Source: Slackia sp.
GTDB taxonomy: Bacteria; Actinomycetota; Coriobacteriia; Coriobacteriales; Eggerthellaceae
Direction: 5' to 3'
NCBI GenBank assembly: GCA_030527325.1
Contig: JAUNBA010000005.1
Coordinates: 62,001 to 126,000 of the forward strand
DNA length: 64,000 nucleotides
The position numbers were made by a program, and so were the translations under genes. The notes beneath the pieces were generated by a model. It had not been told where the DNA came from and ran no database searches. It saw only the letters and a program-made list of their open reading frames with translations. Below are positions 62,111 through 64,000 of this stretch, in pieces; position 1 is the first letter of the stretch, and every line of letters starts with the position of its first letter.

Positions 62111-62887
62111 ATGGTGCGTAAGCCCCTTATCGCGGGTAATTGGAAGATGAATATGACACCTGCCGAAAGCGTGGTGCTCTCCCAGGGCATCTCGAATCGC
62201 TCTGCGCGCGGTTGGAATAAGGTCGACGTGGTGCTGTGCCCGCCTGCGATCGATCTCCGTTCTGTGGTTACGGTGCTTGATTTCGACAAATCGTCCATCG
62301 AGGTCGGCGCGCAGAACGTGCACTGGGAGCCCTCGGGCGCATTTACGGGCGAAATCGGCATTCCCATGCTCAAAGACGTCGGTTGTTCGTGGTGCATCGT
62401 CGGCCATTCCGAGCGCCGCGCGATGTTCGCGGAGACCGATATGCAGGTCAATCGCAAAGTGCGCGCATTGGTCGAAGCCGGCATGAAGCCCATCGTCTGC
62501 GTCGGCGAAAGCGAGGCGGTCCGTGACAAGGGCGCGGCCGAAGCGTTCGTGTGCGATCAGGTCCGTGCGGCCCTTGCGGGCGTCGATGCGGATGAAGCGG
62601 CGTTGTGCAGCATCGCCTACGAGCCGGTGTGGGCTATCGGAACGGGCCGCAGCGCCACGCCCGAACAGGCGCAATCCATGGCGTGCGCTATCCGCCGAAC
62701 GGTGCGTGACTTGGTCGGCGAGGAGGTCGCCTGTGGCATGCGCATTCTGTACGGCGGATCGATGAAGCCGGAAAACGCCGAGGCGTTTTTGTCGTGCGAG
62801 GATGTGGACGGCGGCCTTATCGGCGGCGCTTCGCTTGACGCCGACGACTTCGCGGCTTTGGTGAAAACGGCGGTCGATCACGTGTAG
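62111..62887 (+). CDS. tpiA: Triosephosphate isomerase
   Basis: A 258-residue TIM-barrel enzyme. 'IAGNWKMNMTP' (catalytic Lys), 'CIVGHSERRAMFAETD' (catalytic His) and 'AYEPVWAIGTGRSATPE' (catalytic Glu) are intact. The ATG follows AAGGAGGTTCTC. It is third in the glycolytic run. Confidence 0.98.
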   Translation: MVRKPLIAGNWKMNMTPAESVVLSQGISNRSARGWNKVDVVLCPPAIDLRSVVTVLDFDKSSIEVGAQNVHWEPSGAFTGEIGIPMLKDVGCSWCIVGHSERRAMFAETDMQVNRKVRALVEAGMKPIVCVGESEAVRDKGAAEAFVCDQVRAALAGVDADEAALCSIAYEPVWAIGTGRSATPEQAQSMACAIRRTVRDLVGEEVACGMRILYGGSMKPENAEAFLSCEDVDGGLIGGASLDADDFAALVKTAVDHV

Positions 62888-62928
62888 GCGCGACGCGCCG
62901 TTCGAGAAAAGGCCGCAGGCTCGTAGCA

Positions 62929-62953
62929 TGCCGCGTCCGTCGGGCGCGGCATC
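62929..62953 (+). other. Hairpin between tpiA and gpmI
   Basis: ATGCCGCG pairs with CGCGGCAT around a 9-base loop, with no T-tract. This is a third stem-loop between glycolytic genes. Confidence 0.35.
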
Positions 62954-62988
62954 GGTATATTCCGGCATTGCGTCCGGTGGGAGGAATC

Positions 62989-64000
62989 ATGTCAACGACG
63001 TATCGTTTGCCTGTTTTGCTGGCGATCATGGATGGGTTCGGTTTGAGCGAGGCGTCGCAGGGCAACGCCGTGGCGCTGGCCGACACGCCGTATTTCGACG
63101 AGCTGTTCGCCACGTGCCCTTTTCTCGAGCTCGAGGCGTCGGGCGAAGCGGTCGGATTGCCGGCAGGGCAAATGGGCAATTCCGAGGTGGGCCACCTCAA
63201 TATAGGCGCGGGTCGCGTGGTCTATCAGGAGCTTACGCGTATCGACAAGGCATGCGCGCAGGGAGACCTGGCGTTCAATGCGGTATTGAACGAAGCTATC
63301 GACGCCGCCGTCGATGCGGGCGGCGCCGTGCATCTTATGGGCCTTGTGTCCGACGGGGGCGTCCATTCGAGCAATAAGCATCTGTATGCCCTGATCGCCC
63401 ATGCCGTGCGCCGCGGCGCTTCCGACGTGCGCGTGCATTGCTTCATGGACGGCCGCGATGTCGCTCCATGCAGCGGCGTCGGGTTCCTGGTCGACTTGCA
63501 GGAGTTCATCGCGTCGAACGGCTTCGAGGGCGCGGTACGCATCGCGAGCATGAGCGGTCGCTATTATGCGATGGATCGCGATAAGCGCTGGGAGCGCGTG
63601 CAGCGGGCCTACGATGCGGTGGCGCTCGGCGCGCCTCGCAGCGATTCGTTGCCCGTCGAGGTTTTGCAGGCCTCGTACGATGCCGGCGTGACCGACGAGT
63701 TCGTCGAGCCCGTCTCCTTCGACGGCGAGGGCATGCGCGATGGCGATGCGGTTGTGTTCTTCAATTTCCGCCCCGATCGCGCCCGCGAGCTTTCCCATGC
63801 GATTGTCGACGAGGATTTCTCCTCGTTTCCGCGCGAAGCCGCGCCGCGCGTCCGTTTCGTATGCCTTACGGAATACGATGCATCCCTTGTCGCGCCCGTG
63901 GCGTTTCCCAAGGAGTATCCCTCCCGCGTTTTGGCCGACGAGCTGGCATCGGCGGGCTTGCGCCAATACCATATAGCCGAAACCGAGAAATACGCCCATG
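62989..64000 (+). CDS. gpmI: 2,3-bisphosphoglycerate-independent phosphoglycerate mutase (partial, cut by window end)
   Basis: The first 337 residues, with no stop before the window end. 'LLAIMDGFGLSE' and 'GQMGNSEVGHLNIGAGRVVYQ' (phosphoserine Ser65) are the metal/catalytic motifs, then 'HLMGLVSDGGVHSSNKHL', 'FMDGRDVAP' and 'SMSGRYYAMDRDKRWERVQRAYDA'. The full enzyme is normally about 500-520 residues. The ATG at 62989 follows GGGAGGAATC. It is fourth in the glycolytic run. Confidence 0.96.
   Translation, partial: MSTTYRLPVLLAIMDGFGLSEASQGNAVALADTPYFDELFATCPFLELEASGEAVGLPAGQMGNSEVGHLNIGAGRVVYQELTRIDKACAQGDLAFNAVLNEAIDAAVDAGGAVHLMGLVSDGGVHSSNKHLYALIAHAVRRGASDVRVHCFMDGRDVAPCSGVGFLVDLQEFIASNGFEGAVRIASMSGRYYAMDRDKRWERVQRAYDAVALGAPRSDSLPVEVLQASYDAGVTDEFVEPVSFDGEGMRDGDAVVFFNFRPDRARELSHAIVDEDFSSFPREAAPRVRFVCLTEYDASLVAPVAFPKEYPSRVLADELASAGLRQYHIAETEKYAH

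Overview
The window is a GC-rich bacterial chromosome segment that is almost entirely housekeeping DNA, interrupted by one lower-GC accessory island. Gene content and family flavour suggest a Coriobacteriia-type actinobacterium, most likely Eggerthellaceae. The points behind this are: GTG and TTG starts alongside strong AAGGAGG ribosome binding sites, a stand-alone CoaC, an Elp3-type tRNA enzyme, the order rpmF-plsX-rnc-smc-ftsY-ffh, and SAM-riboswitch control of metK. The assignment is an inference from gene content; no 16S gene is present.

Layout. Positions 1-14,123 hold an NCS1 purine/cytosine permease, CoaC, endonuclease III (reverse), a membrane protein, Mfd, a cell-wall glucosaminidase, a pRiA4b ORF-3-like protein, a NifX-like protein, a LOG-family protein (reverse), and Elp3 (reverse), which is divergent from a Trm9-like methyltransferase. 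Positions 14,232-15,695 carry a SAM-riboswitch-like leader in front of an unknown 133-residue protein, then a DEDDh exonuclease. Positions 15,700-26,760 are the island. It contains a DUF3825 gene split by an apparent frameshift, an internally deleted IS481-type element and a complete one, and a 1,934-residue single-chain restriction-modification/helicase protein. That protein is translationally coupled to a coiled-coil membrane protein, and the island ends at a 28-bp perfect palindrome.

Positions 26,800-33,400 hold an ATP-grasp (glutathionylspermidine-synthase-like) protein with a ferredoxin-type partner, gltX and a DUF1461 membrane protein, all on the reverse strand, and then metK with its own SAM leader. 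Positions 33,411-39,097 run priA-def-fmt-rsmB (replication restart, N-terminal formyl/deformyl cycle, rRNA methylation). Positions 39,154-44,447 contain ogt, then rpe, a cysteine desulfurase, a PHP phosphatase, NIF3, a zinc-ribbon coiled-coil protein and rpmB.

Positions 44,734-59,540 form a long collinear block: asp23-fakA-recG-rsmD-coaD-coiled coil-DUF177-rpmF-plsX-rnc-smc-ftsY-ffh. It covers fatty-acid/phospholipid synthesis, RNA processing, chromosome segregation and protein targeting. Positions 59,693-64,000 are lower glycolysis (gap-pgk-tpiA-gpmI); gpmI is cut by the window end.

The most unusual material is: (i) the RM protein with two predicted nuclease modules and a repeat/hairpin expansion in its specificity region, plus its coupled membrane partner; (ii) a SAM-type leader on an unknown gene that matches the metK leader; (iii) Elp3 beside a Trm9-like methyltransferase. 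No tRNA, rRNA or CRISPR array was recognised.
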